Origin: Actinomycetota bacterium
Lineage (GTDB): Bacteria > Actinomycetota > Actinomycetes > Actinomycetales > Dermatophilaceae
DNA length: 64,000 nt
Reading direction: 5' to 3'
NCBI GenBank assembly: GCA_020161845.1
Contig: JAIUNK010000018.1
Span: 26,716 to 90,715, forward strand
Of this stretch, positions 33,650 to 42,421 are shown in pieces. Position 1 is the stretch's first letter. The number at the start of each line of letters is the position of its first letter. The notes beneath the pieces are model-generated. The model was not told the DNA's origin, searched no databases, and was given only the letters and a program-made list of their open reading frames with translations. The position numbers and the translations under genes were made by a program.

Positions 33650-33682
33650 GGTGCGCCTCCGAATCTCATGGCGCTCCCTCAC

Positions 33683-35326
33683 CTACCGTCCACCGTTGCT
33701 GGCTTCGATCGCCTCCAGCGCCAACTCCCGGCGCAGGACCGCGTGTTCGAGCTGCCGGGCCAGCACTGTCTCCTGGTGCAGACTTCGGGCGGTCGCCACA
33801 CACATCCCGATCATGATGACGCTGAACGGCGCCGCGACAAGGATGGCCATGGTTTGCAGCGCCGACAGGCCATCGGTCAGCCCGCCGCTGCGGGCCCCGC
33901 TCCACAACAGCACGCCCGCGACGGCACCCTCGAGCACCGAGAAGAAGACGCGGCTCCAGATGGGCGGGTTCTCATCGCCGCCGGAGGCCAGCATGTCGAC
34001 CACGAGCGAGCCCGAGTCGGAACTCGTGACGAAGAAGACCACGATCAGGATCAGGAACAAGCCGGCCAGCACGGGGCCACCGGGGATGGTGTCCAGAAGG
34101 TGGAACAGGGCCGTATTGGTCGACACCGCTCCGTCTTGGACCATGTCGCCGTGGGTGATCTGGCGATAGATGGCGCTGCCACCGAGCACCGAGAACCACA
34201 AGAAGGTCAGCAGAGCCGGGACGAGGAGCACCCCGCCGACGAACTCGCGCACGGTGCGGCCCCGCGAAATCCTCGCGATGAAGACCCCGACGAACGGCGA
34301 CCAGCTCATCCACCAGCCCCAGTAGTACGTGGTCCAGCCGGACAGCCAGGTCTCTCCCGGCTCGCCCTGGAAGGACATCGTGCGAAAGCTCAGCCCGATG
34401 AAGTTCTGCACATAGGCACCCAGGTTCTGGACGAACTCCCGGAGCACGAACAGCGACGGCCCGAACACCAGCACGAGGGTCATCAGCACCAGGGCCAGGA
34501 TCAGGTTGCCGTTGGAGAGCCACTTGATGCCCACGTCCAACCCGCTGACCACCGAGACCATCGCGATCGCCGTGATGCCCGCGACCAGCAGCAGGAGCAG
34601 CGTGCTGCTCTGCTGCACCACGCCGAGATACTCCAGCCCGGCGCCCAGTTGGGTGACGCCGAAGCCGAGCGACGTGGCCACCCCGAAGAGGGTGCCGACG
34701 ATCGCCACCACGTCGATCACGTCGCCCCAGCGGCCCGCCACCCGGTCGCCGAACAGCGGCTCCAGGGCCCAGCGGATCGAGATGGGACGCCCGCGCCGGT
34801 GCACGGCCAGCGCGATCCCGAGGGCCACCACGATGTAGATCGCCCACGCATGCAGACCCCAATGCAGGAAGGTCGTGGTCATGGCGTTCTGGGCGCGGGT
34901 CGGGTCGGTAGCTCCGGCCGCCGCACCGGCGCTGCCCGGCGGTGGGGTGACGAAGTGATTCAGCGGCTCCGCCACCCCCCAGAACACCAGCCCGATGCCC
35001 ATGCCTGCGGCGAAGAGCATCGCGAACCAGCTCCCGAGGCCGTACGCCGGCTTCTCGTCATCCGGACCGAGGGTCACATTTCCCCAGGCGGAGAATCCGA
35101 CATAGAGGCAGAAGCCGACGAAGCCGGTGACCAACAGGACGTAGTACCAGCCCAGGCCGTTGATGACGGTCCGGTTGGCGTCGCCCAGCACGGAACTGAG
35201 CCAACCCGGCGCGATCAGCGCCACCAGCACGAAGCCGACGATCAGGATGGTCGCGGGCCAGAACACGCGAGGGGCGATACCTCCCTTCGCCAGCACCGCC
35301 TGACGTGGTTCGGCGTTCGTGGTCAC
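33683..35326 (-). CDS. BCCT-family transporter (betaine/choline/carnitine type)
   Basis: A GAAGGAG five bases before a GTG sets the start, giving 547 residues. About 12 membrane segments are visible. Family motifs are AAGMGIGLVFWGVAEPLNHF, the transport signature YYWGWWMSWSPFVGVFIARI followed by SRGRTVREF, and SSDSGSLVVDMLASGG. These sodium- or proton-coupled carriers import compatible solutes such as glycine betaine. Its C-terminal tail is short, so osmosensing by an extended cytoplasmic tail is not obvious. It is transcribed alone, next to an HtrA-like protease gene. Confidence 0.92.
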   Translation of the reverse strand: MTTNAEPRQAVLAKGGIAPRVFWPATILIVGFVLVALIAPGWLSSVLGDANRTVINGLGWYYVLLVTGFVGFCLYVGFSAWGNVTLGPDDEKPAYGLGSWFAMLFAAGMGIGLVFWGVAEPLNHFVTPPPGSAGAAAGATDPTRAQNAMTTTFLHWGLHAWAIYIVVALGIALAVHRRGRPISIRWALEPLFGDRVAGRWGDVIDVVAIVGTLFGVATSLGFGVTQLGAGLEYLGVVQQSSTLLLLLVAGITAIAMVSVVSGLDVGIKWLSNGNLILALVLMTLVLVFGPSLFVLREFVQNLGAYVQNFIGLSFRTMSFQGEPGETWLSGWTTYYWGWWMSWSPFVGVFIARISRGRTVREFVGGVLLVPALLTFLWFSVLGGSAIYRQITHGDMVQDGAVSTNTALFHLLDTIPGGPVLAGLFLILIVVFFVTSSDSGSLVVDMLASGGDENPPIWSRVFFSVLEGAVAGVLLWSGARSGGLTDGLSALQTMAILVAAPFSVIMIGMCVATARSLHQETVLARQLEHAVLRRELALEAIEASNGGR

Positions 35327-35477
35327 AGGTACTCCTTCGCAGCCGGTCGGGCAGGACGACCCCGTTCCGCGCCCGGCCCGATCGTTAGGGACGTTGATAC
35401 CGGGGGGAAACACTACCCCTACGTGAGGGTTTCTGACTCCTGGCTCGACGTTCTCCAGCCTCCGGCGCGGCGTCCGG

Positions 35478-36755
35478 TCAGTTCGCAGGCTTGGGCTGCA
35501 GGGTCACGTGGACGTCCTGGATCTGGCCCCCGCGGTGGATCGTCAGGGTCACCTGCTGGTTCGGCTGCTGACCCCGAATTCGACCGACCAGGCTGGTCGC
35601 GCCGTCGACCGGAACCCCGTTGAGGGCGGTGATGAGGTCACCCTCCTTCAGGCCGGCCGAGGCAGCCGGCGAGCCGGCGGCGACCGACCCGACGCCAGCG
35701 CCGCTGATCTGCGCGGCGCCCTGAGTCAGAGATGCATCGGTGGTGGAGATGCCCAGGTAGGCCACCGAGGCGTGACCCGTGCTGATCAGCTGGTCGACGA
35801 TCGAGGTCACTTCGTGGACCGGGATGGCGAAGCCGATGCCGATGTTCCCGCTCTGGCTGCCCGCACCCGAACCGCCCAGCGAGGCGATGGCGGAGTTGAT
35901 CCCGACCAGGCGCCCCGCGGCATCGACCAGGGCTCCCCCGGAGTTGCCCGGGTTGATCGCCGCATTGGTCTGAATCGCGGCGGTGACGACGGGGGCCGCG
36001 GATTGGCCGCCCATCATGTCGCTCATCGGCACCGTCGAGGGAGTCGGGACCTGACTGGTGGTGACCGGCCGGTCCAGGGCGCTGACGATGCCGGTCGTGA
36101 CGGTGCCCGAGAGACCGAGAGGGTTGCCGAGCGCCATCACCGGGTCGCCGACCTTCAGCGTGGTGGAGTCACCGCGCTGGATCGGGGTCAGGGTGCTGGG
36201 TGGGTTGTCGAGGCGAATGACGGCCAGGTCGGTGCCCGGGTCGGTGCCGACGATCGTGGCCGAGTAGGTGTCCTGCGCGCCGATGCGCACCTGGATCTTG
36301 GCCCCCGCGCCTTGGCCGGAGACGACGTGGTTGTTGGTGACGATGTCGCCCTTGGCGTCCCAGACGACGCCGGATCCCTGATCACCACCACCGGCGCCGG
36401 TGACCTGGATGGCGACCACGCTGGGGGCGGCCTTGCCGGCCACGGTGGTCCAGTCGGTCGGACCGACCGCCGGTGCCGGCCCGGCGACCGAGGTGCTCGC
36501 GGTGGCGGCACCGGTGTCGCGCGCGCCGTCGGCGAATTCGACCGCACCGAAGGTCACCGCGCTGCCGAGCACCGCGGCCAGGGCCAGGGTGAGCGCGTCG
36601 CGGCCGAACCTGCGCCGCGGCGGCACCGCCCCGGCTTGCGCGACACCGAGAGCCCCGTTGCTGGGCGGCGCCGCGGGCATGCCGGCGGGGCTACGCCCCG
36701 GTGCGGCCTCGTGGCGATCGTGGTCGGCGTCGTACCGGGGGTGGGTGGCAGTCAT
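35478..36755 (-). CDS. HtrA/DegP-like membrane serine protease with PDZ domain
   Basis: The 425-residue protein has a cytoplasmic N-terminal region, one transmembrane segment (LTLALAAVLGSAVTFGAVEF, residues about 50-70) and a trypsin-like protease domain with the triad in DIVTNNHVVSG (His), TDLAVIRLDN (Asp) and NPGNSGGALVD (Ser). The C-terminal PDZ domain includes ASAGLKEGDLITALNGVPVD. It should degrade or sense misfolded envelope proteins outside the cytoplasm. It is divergent from a PAP2 phosphatase gene, and a direct-repeat regulator motif lies about 90 bases upstream. In Mycobacterium tuberculosis the homologous PepD is controlled by MprAB, and a similar pair lies nearby here. Confidence 0.92.
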   Translation of the reverse strand: MTATHPRYDADHDRHEAAPGRSPAGMPAAPPSNGALGVAQAGAVPPRRRFGRDALTLALAAVLGSAVTFGAVEFADGARDTGAATASTSVAGPAPAVGPTDWTTVAGKAAPSVVAIQVTGAGGGDQGSGVVWDAKGDIVTNNHVVSGQGAGAKIQVRIGAQDTYSATIVGTDPGTDLAVIRLDNPPSTLTPIQRGDSTTLKVGDPVMALGNPLGLSGTVTTGIVSALDRPVTTSQVPTPSTVPMSDMMGGQSAAPVVTAAIQTNAAINPGNSGGALVDAAGRLVGINSAIASLGGSGAGSQSGNIGIGFAIPVHEVTSIVDQLISTGHASVAYLGISTTDASLTQGAAQISGAGVGSVAAGSPAASAGLKEGDLITALNGVPVDGATSLVGRIRGQQPNQQVTLTIHRGGQIQDVHVTLQPKPAN

Positions 36756-36845
36756 GAGCGTTCCTTTCGCTGGGGCATCCGCCGGGCCCGGGTTGGGCGC
36801 TGCGGACCGCTGGTCTTGGCCTCGCCCTCGAGCGTCCGCGGCGAG

Positions 36846-36863
36846 ACCAAGAGGACGCTGAGA
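36846..36863 (-). promoter_or_regulatory. Direct-repeat motif, site A, upstream of the HtrA-like gene
   Basis: On the leftward strand the site reads TCTCAGC-GTCC-TCTTGGT: two heptads at 11-base spacing, the layout of OmpR/PhoB-family binding sites. It lies 91 bases upstream of the protease start. Confidence 0.6.
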
Positions 36864-36888
36864 ATGCGCAGCTCCGCGCGCCGGACCG

Positions 36889-36906
36889 GCTCAGCGTCCT
36901 CTCAGC
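36889..36906 (+). promoter_or_regulatory. Direct-repeat motif, site B, upstream of the PAP2 gene
   Basis: GCTCAGC-GTCC-TCTCAGC lies 74 bases upstream of the phosphatase ATG, in the same divergent intergenic region as site A and on the opposite strand. Confidence 0.6.
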
Positions 36907-36980
36907 GACCGGTTGCGAGGGTGGCCGCCGATGGTCCCGGTCGCGCTCACCGGCGCCGCCCCCCGAAAAGGAGAAGCCCG

Positions 36981-37745
36981 ATGAATACCACCCTGACCAA
37001 CGGACGTCACCGCAGCGACGCCCCCCGTCCTGCCCCAGGGCAAACCTCGGGACGTGACGGCGGTGGCGGGCCCATCCCGTGGACGTGGTGGATCGGCGGG
37101 TCCGTCCTTCTCGGCGCGGGCCTGCTCCTCGGCATCGCCCTGCTGCGGTGGGGAGCTCCACACACCGGAGAGCTGGCGCTGGATGAATATCTCGGCGCGC
37201 GCCGCGTCGCTGCGCTGGACGCGATCGCCGTCGCCTTTGGGGTTCTCCTGGGTCCGATCGTGGCGCCCCTGGTGCTCCTCGTCGCGAGCCTGCTGGTGTT
37301 CCGGCGCCACCGCCCCGCCGCGATCACCCTGTTCACGGTGACCGTGGTGGGCTGGCTGTCGGTCGGGGTGGGCAAGCTGATCTTCCACCGGGCCCGGCCG
37401 CCGTTCGCCCTCGTTCACGCGCTGGCGTTCGAAGGCAACGCCGACAGCTTTCCCAGCGGGCATACGGCGTTCGGCTTCGCCCTGCTGTTCGGGGTCGTCC
37501 TCGCGCTGCGCGTGGCCCGCCGCCGCACCTGGCCCGCCTGGGTGATCGGCATCCCGGTGGCCCTGGGCGTCGCCGCCTCCCGCGTCTACGCGGGGGTGCA
37601 CTACCTGGGCGACGTCATCGCCGCCCCGCTGTTCGCCGCGGGCGCCGTGGCTTTGCTCGTCGCGGCCTGGTTGACCATTCCCCAAGCACGACGTACGGCG
37701 TGGGCCGGGAGGCTGTTTGCGGCGGGGCACCCGCGCCCGTCGTAG
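36981..37745 (+). CDS. PAP2-family phosphatase
   Basis: The 254-residue protein has an N-terminal cytoplasmic segment and about six membrane helices. The three-part phosphatidic acid phosphatase signature is complete: KLIFHRARPP, FPSGHTAFGFALL and SRVYAGVHYLGDVIAA. Enzymes of this type dephosphorylate membrane lipids such as undecaprenyl pyrophosphate or phosphatidate. An AAAAGGAG precedes the ATG. It is divergent from the protease and 43 bases ahead of a sensor kinase gene on the same strand, so kinase and phosphatase may be co-transcribed. Confidence 0.9.
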   Translation: MNTTLTNGRHRSDAPRPAPGQTSGRDGGGGPIPWTWWIGGSVLLGAGLLLGIALLRWGAPHTGELALDEYLGARRVAALDAIAVAFGVLLGPIVAPLVLLVASLLVFRRHRPAAITLFTVTVVGWLSVGVGKLIFHRARPPFALVHALAFEGNADSFPSGHTAFGFALLFGVVLALRVARRRTWPAWVIGIPVALGVAASRVYAGVHYLGDVIAAPLFAAGAVALLVAAWLTIPQARRTAWAGRLFAAGHPRPS

Positions 37746-37788
37746 CCTGACCGCAACACCCCGCGCCCGGCGGGAGAGGAGTCCCCCA

Positions 37789-39267
37789 GTGCCGATGCCG
37801 AGCCCGCCCCAGGTTCTTCGTGCCGGGGGCAGCGTGCGGGCCCGACTCACCGCGCTCACGGTGCTCATCGTGGTCGTCCCCCTCCTGGTGGCGATCGCGC
37901 TCACGATGACGCTGCTGCACCGCTCGCTGACGGCTTCGCTGCAGGCGCGAACCGAACAGAGCGGCTCCGAAGTCGCCGCCCTGCTGGCCCGGGAGGGCGT
38001 CGCCGGGCTGCAGGGCGATGCGGAGGTTCTCGCCGATCGCGGCCGGATCGTGCAGGTCATCGACCCGGCCGGCGCCGTCGTGTTCGCCTCCGCACGCAGC
38101 GCGACTCGTTCGCCCCTGTCCGACCTGCGCCCCTCCGTCGGGCAGGCCGTCGTCACCGGCGCCGAGGCGCTCCCGATGCCAGGCCACCCCGCGCCTCTGG
38201 TCGTTGCCCAAGGCGTCGAGAGCGGCGGCACCCGCTACACGGTCTTCGTCGTCGCCGATCAGGAGGACCAGCACGAGGCCGTGACCGAGACTGGAAAAGC
38301 CCTGCTGCTGGGCCTGCCCGTCCTCCTCATCGGCGTGGCCGGCGCGACCTGGCTCCTGGTCGGGCGCACCCTGGCCCCGGTCGACCGGATTCGGCAGACG
38401 GCCCAGGCGATCACGGGCAATCATCTCGAGGCCCGCGTGCCCGTGCCGGCGACCCGCGATGAGGTCGCCCAGCTCGCCACGACGATGAACGCGATGCTGG
38501 ACCGTCTGCAGGAGGCGCAGCGGACCCAACGACGGTTCGTCGCCGATGCCAGCCATGAGCTGCGTTCCCCGCTGGCCTCGTTGCGCGCGGCGATCCAGTA
38601 CGGCGCGGCGGGCGAGGCCGACGGCTGGGCTGACCTCGCCCCGCTCATGGATCGGGAATCCGCCCGGCTGCAGGGGCTGATCGACGACCTGCTCACCCTG
38701 TCCAAGGCCGACGACGCGGGCACGATCCCGCTGCACCGGGTGGAGCTGGATCTCGACGAGGTGCTGGAGGCCGAGGCCCGGCGCCTCAAGGTCGCGGGTG
38801 CGCGCACCGTGAGCCGGGCCATCACCCCGATCCGCGTTGTCGGCGACGAGGGCCAGCTCGTTCGTCTGGTCCGCAACCTGGTCGACAATGCGGCCCGGGC
38901 CGCGACGGCCACGGTGGCGTTGGGCCTGACCCGGTCGGCGTCCGGCGATGCGGTGCTCACGGTGGACGATGACGGTCCCGGGATCCCGGCGGCCGATCGC
39001 AGGCGGGTCTTCGAACGGTTCGTGCGCCTGGACGACGCCCGCTCCCGCGGCAGCGGCGGGTCGGGCCTGGGGCTGGCGATCGTGGCCGAGATCGTTCGGG
39101 CCCATCACGGCAGCGTCACGATCGAGCAGTCGCCGCTCGGCGGCGCCAGATTCGTCGTGACGCTGCCCGCCCCACCGCAGCCGGCCGATCCCGAGGAGAC
39201 CGACGCCGGGACAGCCGACCCGCCCGCCCGCACCCCCCGGCGTCGCCACCGCGGCGACTCGTGCTGA
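37789..39267 (+). CDS. Sensor histidine kinase, MprB-like
   Basis: A GAGAGGAG eight bases before a GTG gives 492 residues. The protein has a first membrane helix (LTVLIVVVPLLVAIALTMTL), an extracytoplasmic domain of about 115 residues, a second helix, then HAMP, HisKA (RRFVADASHELRSPLASL, phosphoacceptor histidine near residue 259) and an HATPase domain with DDDGPGIPAADRRRVFERF and GSGLGLAIV. The C-terminal 30 residues are proline-rich. Its partner regulator gene lies convergently, with only 16 bases between the stops. The layout resembles envelope-stress kinases such as MprB. Confidence 0.9.
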   Translation: MPMPSPPQVLRAGGSVRARLTALTVLIVVVPLLVAIALTMTLLHRSLTASLQARTEQSGSEVAALLAREGVAGLQGDAEVLADRGRIVQVIDPAGAVVFASARSATRSPLSDLRPSVGQAVVTGAEALPMPGHPAPLVVAQGVESGGTRYTVFVVADQEDQHEAVTETGKALLLGLPVLLIGVAGATWLLVGRTLAPVDRIRQTAQAITGNHLEARVPVPATRDEVAQLATTMNAMLDRLQEAQRTQRRFVADASHELRSPLASLRAAIQYGAAGEADGWADLAPLMDRESARLQGLIDDLLTLSKADDAGTIPLHRVELDLDEVLEAEARRLKVAGARTVSRAITPIRVVGDEGQLVRLVRNLVDNAARAATATVALGLTRSASGDAVLTVDDDGPGIPAADRRRVFERFVRLDDARSRGSGGSGLGLAIVAEIVRAHHGSVTIEQSPLGGARFVVTLPAPPQPADPEETDAGTADPPARTPRRRHRGDSC

Positions 39268-39283
39268 CGCCGCGCGCCGAACC

Positions 39284-39955
39284 TCAGGTCGCCACCATGC
39301 GATAGCCGACGCCGCGAATCGTCTCGATGCTCGTGGTGCCGAACGGCGCGTCGATCTTGCGGCGCAGATATCCCACATACACCTCGACCACGTTGGGCTC
39401 GCCCTCGAACGCCGGATCCCAGACGCCCTCCAGGATCTGCGGCTTCGTGAGCACCCGACCGGCGTGCCGCATCAGGTACTCCAGCAGCGAGAATTCCCGC
39501 GCCGTCAGGCTGATCTCGGTCCCGGCGCGCGCCACCCGATGCTCGGCGGGATCTAGGGTCAGCTCCCCCACGGTCAGGATCGCCGGACGCTCGGGGGCAC
39601 CGCGTCGAATCAGGGCGCGCAGCCTGGCGACCAGCACCACGAGATCGAACGGCTTGGTCAGATAGTCGTCCGCGCCGAGGTCGAACGCGTCGACCTGGTC
39701 ATACGGCCCGTCCTTGGCGGTCAGCATCAGCACCGGGGTCCAATTCCCGCGGGCCCGCATCGCCTCGACCACCTTGTACCCGTTCAGCCCGGGCAGCATG
39801 ATGTCGAGCACGACCACGTCGTACGCGTGTTCACCGGCCTCGAACAGTCCGTCCGGGCCGTTGCCGACCACCTCCACCGAGAAGCCCTCCCGCGTCAGGG
39901 ACTTGCGCAGCATCGTCCCCAGCGACGGATCGTCCTCCACGACCAGAACCCGCAT
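39284..39955 (-). CDS. Response regulator, OmpR/PhoB family, MprA-like
   Basis: The 223-residue protein has a receiver domain (VLVVEDDPSLG, phosphoacceptor in VVVLDIMLPGLNG near residue 51, LTAKDGPYDQ, DDYLTKPFDL) and a winged-helix DNA-binding domain (LTAREFSLLEYLMRHAGRVL, then VVEVYVGYLRRKID and GVGYRMVAT). It is the only regulator adjacent to the convergent kinase and is its likely partner. A direct-repeat motif of the type found before the protease and phosphatase genes lies about 90 bases upstream of its start, suggesting autoregulation. Confidence 0.93.
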   Translation of the reverse strand: MRVLVVEDDPSLGTMLRKSLTREGFSVEVVGNGPDGLFEAGEHAYDVVVLDIMLPGLNGYKVVEAMRARGNWTPVLMLTAKDGPYDQVDAFDLGADDYLTKPFDLVVLVARLRALIRRGAPERPAILTVGELTLDPAEHRVARAGTEISLTAREFSLLEYLMRHAGRVLTKPQILEGVWDPAFEGEPNVVEVYVGYLRRKIDAPFGTTSIETIRGVGYRMVAT

Positions 39956-40045
39956 GCGCCCCTCCCTGTCGCGATGCTCGCGAGGCTACGACGAATCCGG
40001 GCGGTCTGCGCAGAGGGAGCGCCGGGGCTGCGCCCGCACGGTGAT

Positions 40046-40063
40046 TCTCAGCGTCCTCTTGGC
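40046..40063. promoter_or_regulatory. Direct-repeat motif, site C, between the regulator and a rightward gene
   Basis: TCTCAGC-GTCC-TCTTGGC lies 91 bases upstream of the regulator start and 22 bases before the ATG of the divergent hypothetical gene. The 18 bases differ from site A only at the last position. Confidence 0.6.
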
Positions 40064-40084
40064 CGGCCGCGGCACGCTGCCGCC

Positions 40085-40585
40085 ATGGGACGAGGCACCG
40101 ATCAACGCTGCACCCTGAACCACCGCGAACGGCCGCACGCGCCGCCCGGGGTCCTGTGCGTCATCGCCCACTCCGACGACGCCGTGGCGCGGTTCGGTCC
40201 CAGCCTGCGCTGGTTCGATCGGGCCGGGATCCCCGTCCACCTGCTGGAGTTCTCGGTCGGTGCGCACCCCGAGCCGGACGGAGCGGCCTTCGGCCCCCAC
40301 CCCACCACGGCACTCGATCTGGTCTTGCGTTGCCCTCCCGAGCTGATTCCCGCGGAGGTCCTGGCGAGTTATGTCGACCGGGTCGCCGCCCTGACCGGCG
40401 CGGGAGGCATCCTCACCTACCGCCGGTCCTGCGACCTGAGCTCGGGTCGGGCGCTGCGCGAGGCCGTCGACGACGTCTGCCAACGCCGGGGAGTCCCGCT
40501 GTGGATCCGCGACCGGAATCCACCGTCCCCGGACGGTGCGCCCATGCGCCCCATCAAGACTCGCCGGAACCGGCAAAGCGGCTAG
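40085..40585 (+). CDS. Hypothetical protein with weak PIG-L/LmbE-like N terminus
   Basis: The 166-residue product is not firmly recognised. The segment GVLCVIAHSDDAVARFGPSL followed by IPVHLLEFSVGAHPEPDG resembles the first strand and metal loop of PIG-L/LmbE deacetylases, whose motif is normally HPDDE. Here it reads HSDDA, so the usual metal site would be incomplete, and the protein is much shorter than that family. It is divergent from the MprA-like regulator gene and overlaps the region of a putative regulator site, so it may belong to the same regulon. The resemblance may be coincidental. Confidence 0.55.
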   Translation: MGRGTDQRCTLNHRERPHAPPGVLCVIAHSDDAVARFGPSLRWFDRAGIPVHLLEFSVGAHPEPDGAAFGPHPTTALDLVLRCPPELIPAEVLASYVDRVAALTGAGGILTYRRSCDLSSGRALREAVDDVCQRRGVPLWIRDRNPPSPDGAPMRPIKTRRNRQSG

Positions 40586-40708
40586 CAGGCGTCCCGGTCC
40601 GTGCCGCCGAGTCGGTGCGAGGTCCCGACGGGAGCCGCCGAACGGGGCACGTAGCGTGGTGGCCGCGACGTTGATGCCGACCCGGCCGGGAAAGGACCCC
40701 AGAGCGCC

Positions 40709-41971
40709 ATGCCAGCGCAGCCTCTCGGAAAGCACGTCCTGGCGACCGGGTTCGCCGTGCTGCTCGGTGGTCTCGCGGCGGGGATCGTCGGGGCCGCCAT
40801 GACGTGGTTGTTGCTGCGCATCCAGGCGCTCACGTACGGCGTGGAGAGCGCCTCCCTGCTGGCCGAAGTGCGCGCCGCCAGTGACGTACGCCGTGTCCTG
40901 GGGCCCTTGATCGGCGGCCTGCTCGCAGGCCTGGGCTGGTGGTGGCTCCGCGGTCGCGGCCCGGTCACCACCGTCGAAGCCGCCCTGGAGGTCACTGCCC
41001 CACGCGCCCTACCGCTGCGGCGCACCCTGGCGGACGCCGTCCTGCAGATCCTGGTCGTCGGCTCCGGTGCCTCCATCGGACGAGAAGGTGCCCCGCGTCA
41101 GGCGGCGGCCGCCATGACCCAGGCCATCGCCGGCCGCTTGGCGATCCCTGATCCCCGGCAGCGGACCCTGGTGGCCTGTGCGGCGGGAGCCGGCCTGGCC
41201 GCGGTCTACAACGTCCCCGTGGCCGGGGCCGTCTTCGCCGTGGAGGTCCTGCGGACGCCGCGCCGATGGGGCACCGTGGCCTGCGCGGCCGCGATGTCGG
41301 CGGTCGCTACCGTCACGGCGTGGCCGGTCGTGACGAACCGCCCGACATACGACTTCCCGGCGATCGCCGCCGACCCTGCCATGGTCGCGTGGTCCTTCGC
41401 GTGGGCCCTGACGAGTGTCCCCGTGGTCGCCCTCACCGGCCGCGCCTTCACCGCGCTGGCCGGGCGGGCGAGGCGCCACGCGGTGGCACCTCGGGTGACC
41501 TTGCCGTTGGCCGTGGGGGCATCGTCCGCCCTGGTCGGACTGGCCGCCGTCGCGCTGCCGGCGCTGCCCGGAAACGGCAAGGACATCCTCCAGCTCACGT
41601 TCTCCGCCGAGGGGACGCTGCCGCTCTTCCTCATCCTGCTGGTGCTCAAGCCGCTCGCTACGGCGCTGTGCCTGCGTTCCGGAGCGGTGGGCGGCCTGCT
41701 CACCCCGGCGTTGGCGACGGGAGCCGCGCTGGGCGGGGCGGTAGCGTTCGCGGTGCACCCGCTGGCGGCGGCCGCGCCCCTGCCGGTCTTCGCGCTCCTT
41801 GCGGCCGCCGGGGTCCTCGCGGTGACACAACGCGCCCCGCTCTTCGCCGTCACCATGACCTGGGAACTGACGCACGCTCCGATCTGGACGATCCCGCTGC
41901 TGTGCCTCACGGCCTACGGGGCGCATTGGGCGTACAAGGGCTGCTCCGCCCGGCTCCACGGAGGGTCCTAG
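40709..41971 (+). CDS. ClC-family chloride channel or antiporter
   Basis: The 420-residue membrane protein has the ClC fold signatures: VVGSGASIGREGAPRQ near residue 115 (selectivity-filter GREGP region, here with alanine), NVPVAGAVFAVEVL and GAVGGLLTPALATGAALGG near residue 330. The first filter motif (usually GSGIP) is not clear. CBS domains are absent, as is common in short bacterial members. The protein exchanges or conducts chloride or fluoride across the membrane. A GGGAAAGGA lies 12 bases before the ATG. It belongs to a cluster of ion and osmotic-stress genes. Confidence 0.88.
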   Translation: MPAQPLGKHVLATGFAVLLGGLAAGIVGAAMTWLLLRIQALTYGVESASLLAEVRAASDVRRVLGPLIGGLLAGLGWWWLRGRGPVTTVEAALEVTAPRALPLRRTLADAVLQILVVGSGASIGREGAPRQAAAAMTQAIAGRLAIPDPRQRTLVACAAGAGLAAVYNVPVAGAVFAVEVLRTPRRWGTVACAAAMSAVATVTAWPVVTNRPTYDFPAIAADPAMVAWSFAWALTSVPVVALTGRAFTALAGRARRHAVAPRVTLPLAVGASSALVGLAAVALPALPGNGKDILQLTFSAEGTLPLFLILLVLKPLATALCLRSGAVGGLLTPALATGAALGGAVAFAVHPLAAAAPLPVFALLAAAGVLAVTQRAPLFAVTMTWELTHAPIWTIPLLCLTAYGAHWAYKGCSARLHGGS

Positions 41972-41998
41972 GACGCGGCTGGGCGGCAGGCGGCCCGT

Positions 41999-42286
41999 TC
42001 AGCGCTGCGCGGAGGCGGGCTCCAGCTTGAGATAGCCGCCCTGGACCAACGGCAGGATCGCGTCGGGGTCCTCGACGGCCTTGAGGTCAAGGACGGCCCC
42101 CTCCGCGACCTCCACCTGGGTGGCGACGCTGTGATAGGGGCCAAGCTTCAAGCGAATGACGTGGTGACCCGCCGGCACCGTGAACGTGGTCACCGCCTCC
42201 GCCAGCCGCCCCAGCTCGTCGCTACCGACCATCAGGATGCGGTCGGCGGATGCGTGGCCGCGGTGAATGCGCAAGGTCGCGCTCAT
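41999..42286 (-). CDS. Small hypothetical protein, 95 aa
   Basis: From the ATG preceded by GAAGAAGGG the product begins MSATLRIHRGHASADR. It contains FTVPAGHHVIRLKLGPYHSV, which resembles the PEGA-type beta repeat of surface proteins. No signal peptide or membrane segment is seen. A direct-repeat regulator motif lies about 120 bases upstream. Its function is unknown. Confidence 0.6.
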   Translation of the reverse strand: MSATLRIHRGHASADRILMVGSDELGRLAEAVTTFTVPAGHHVIRLKLGPYHSVATQVEVAEGAVLDLKAVEDPDAILPLVQGGYLKLEPASAQR

Positions 42287-42403
42287 GGATCCCTTCTTCC
42301 TCGAGTGTGCTCGGTCCTTATGCCATCGATCCCCGCGCGGGGAATGCCTACCCCCACGCTGCCACCACACCGGGGCCGTCCGCCAGCCCCGACCCAGACC
42401 GCC

Positions 42404-42421
42404 TCTCAGCCTCCTCTTAGC
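42404..42421. promoter_or_regulatory. Direct-repeat motif, site D
   Basis: TCTCAGC-CTCC-TCTTAGC lies in the divergent region between the 95-aa gene (118 bases upstream of its start) and the DUF2254 gene (180 bases upstream of its start). It has the heptad-plus-four layout of sites A to C. Confidence 0.5.

Noticed and set aside
33074-35623. A long plus-strand frame opposite the BCCT transporter
   Set aside because: The translation is glutamine/histidine/arginine-rich with no domain, and the opposite strand encodes a clear transporter.
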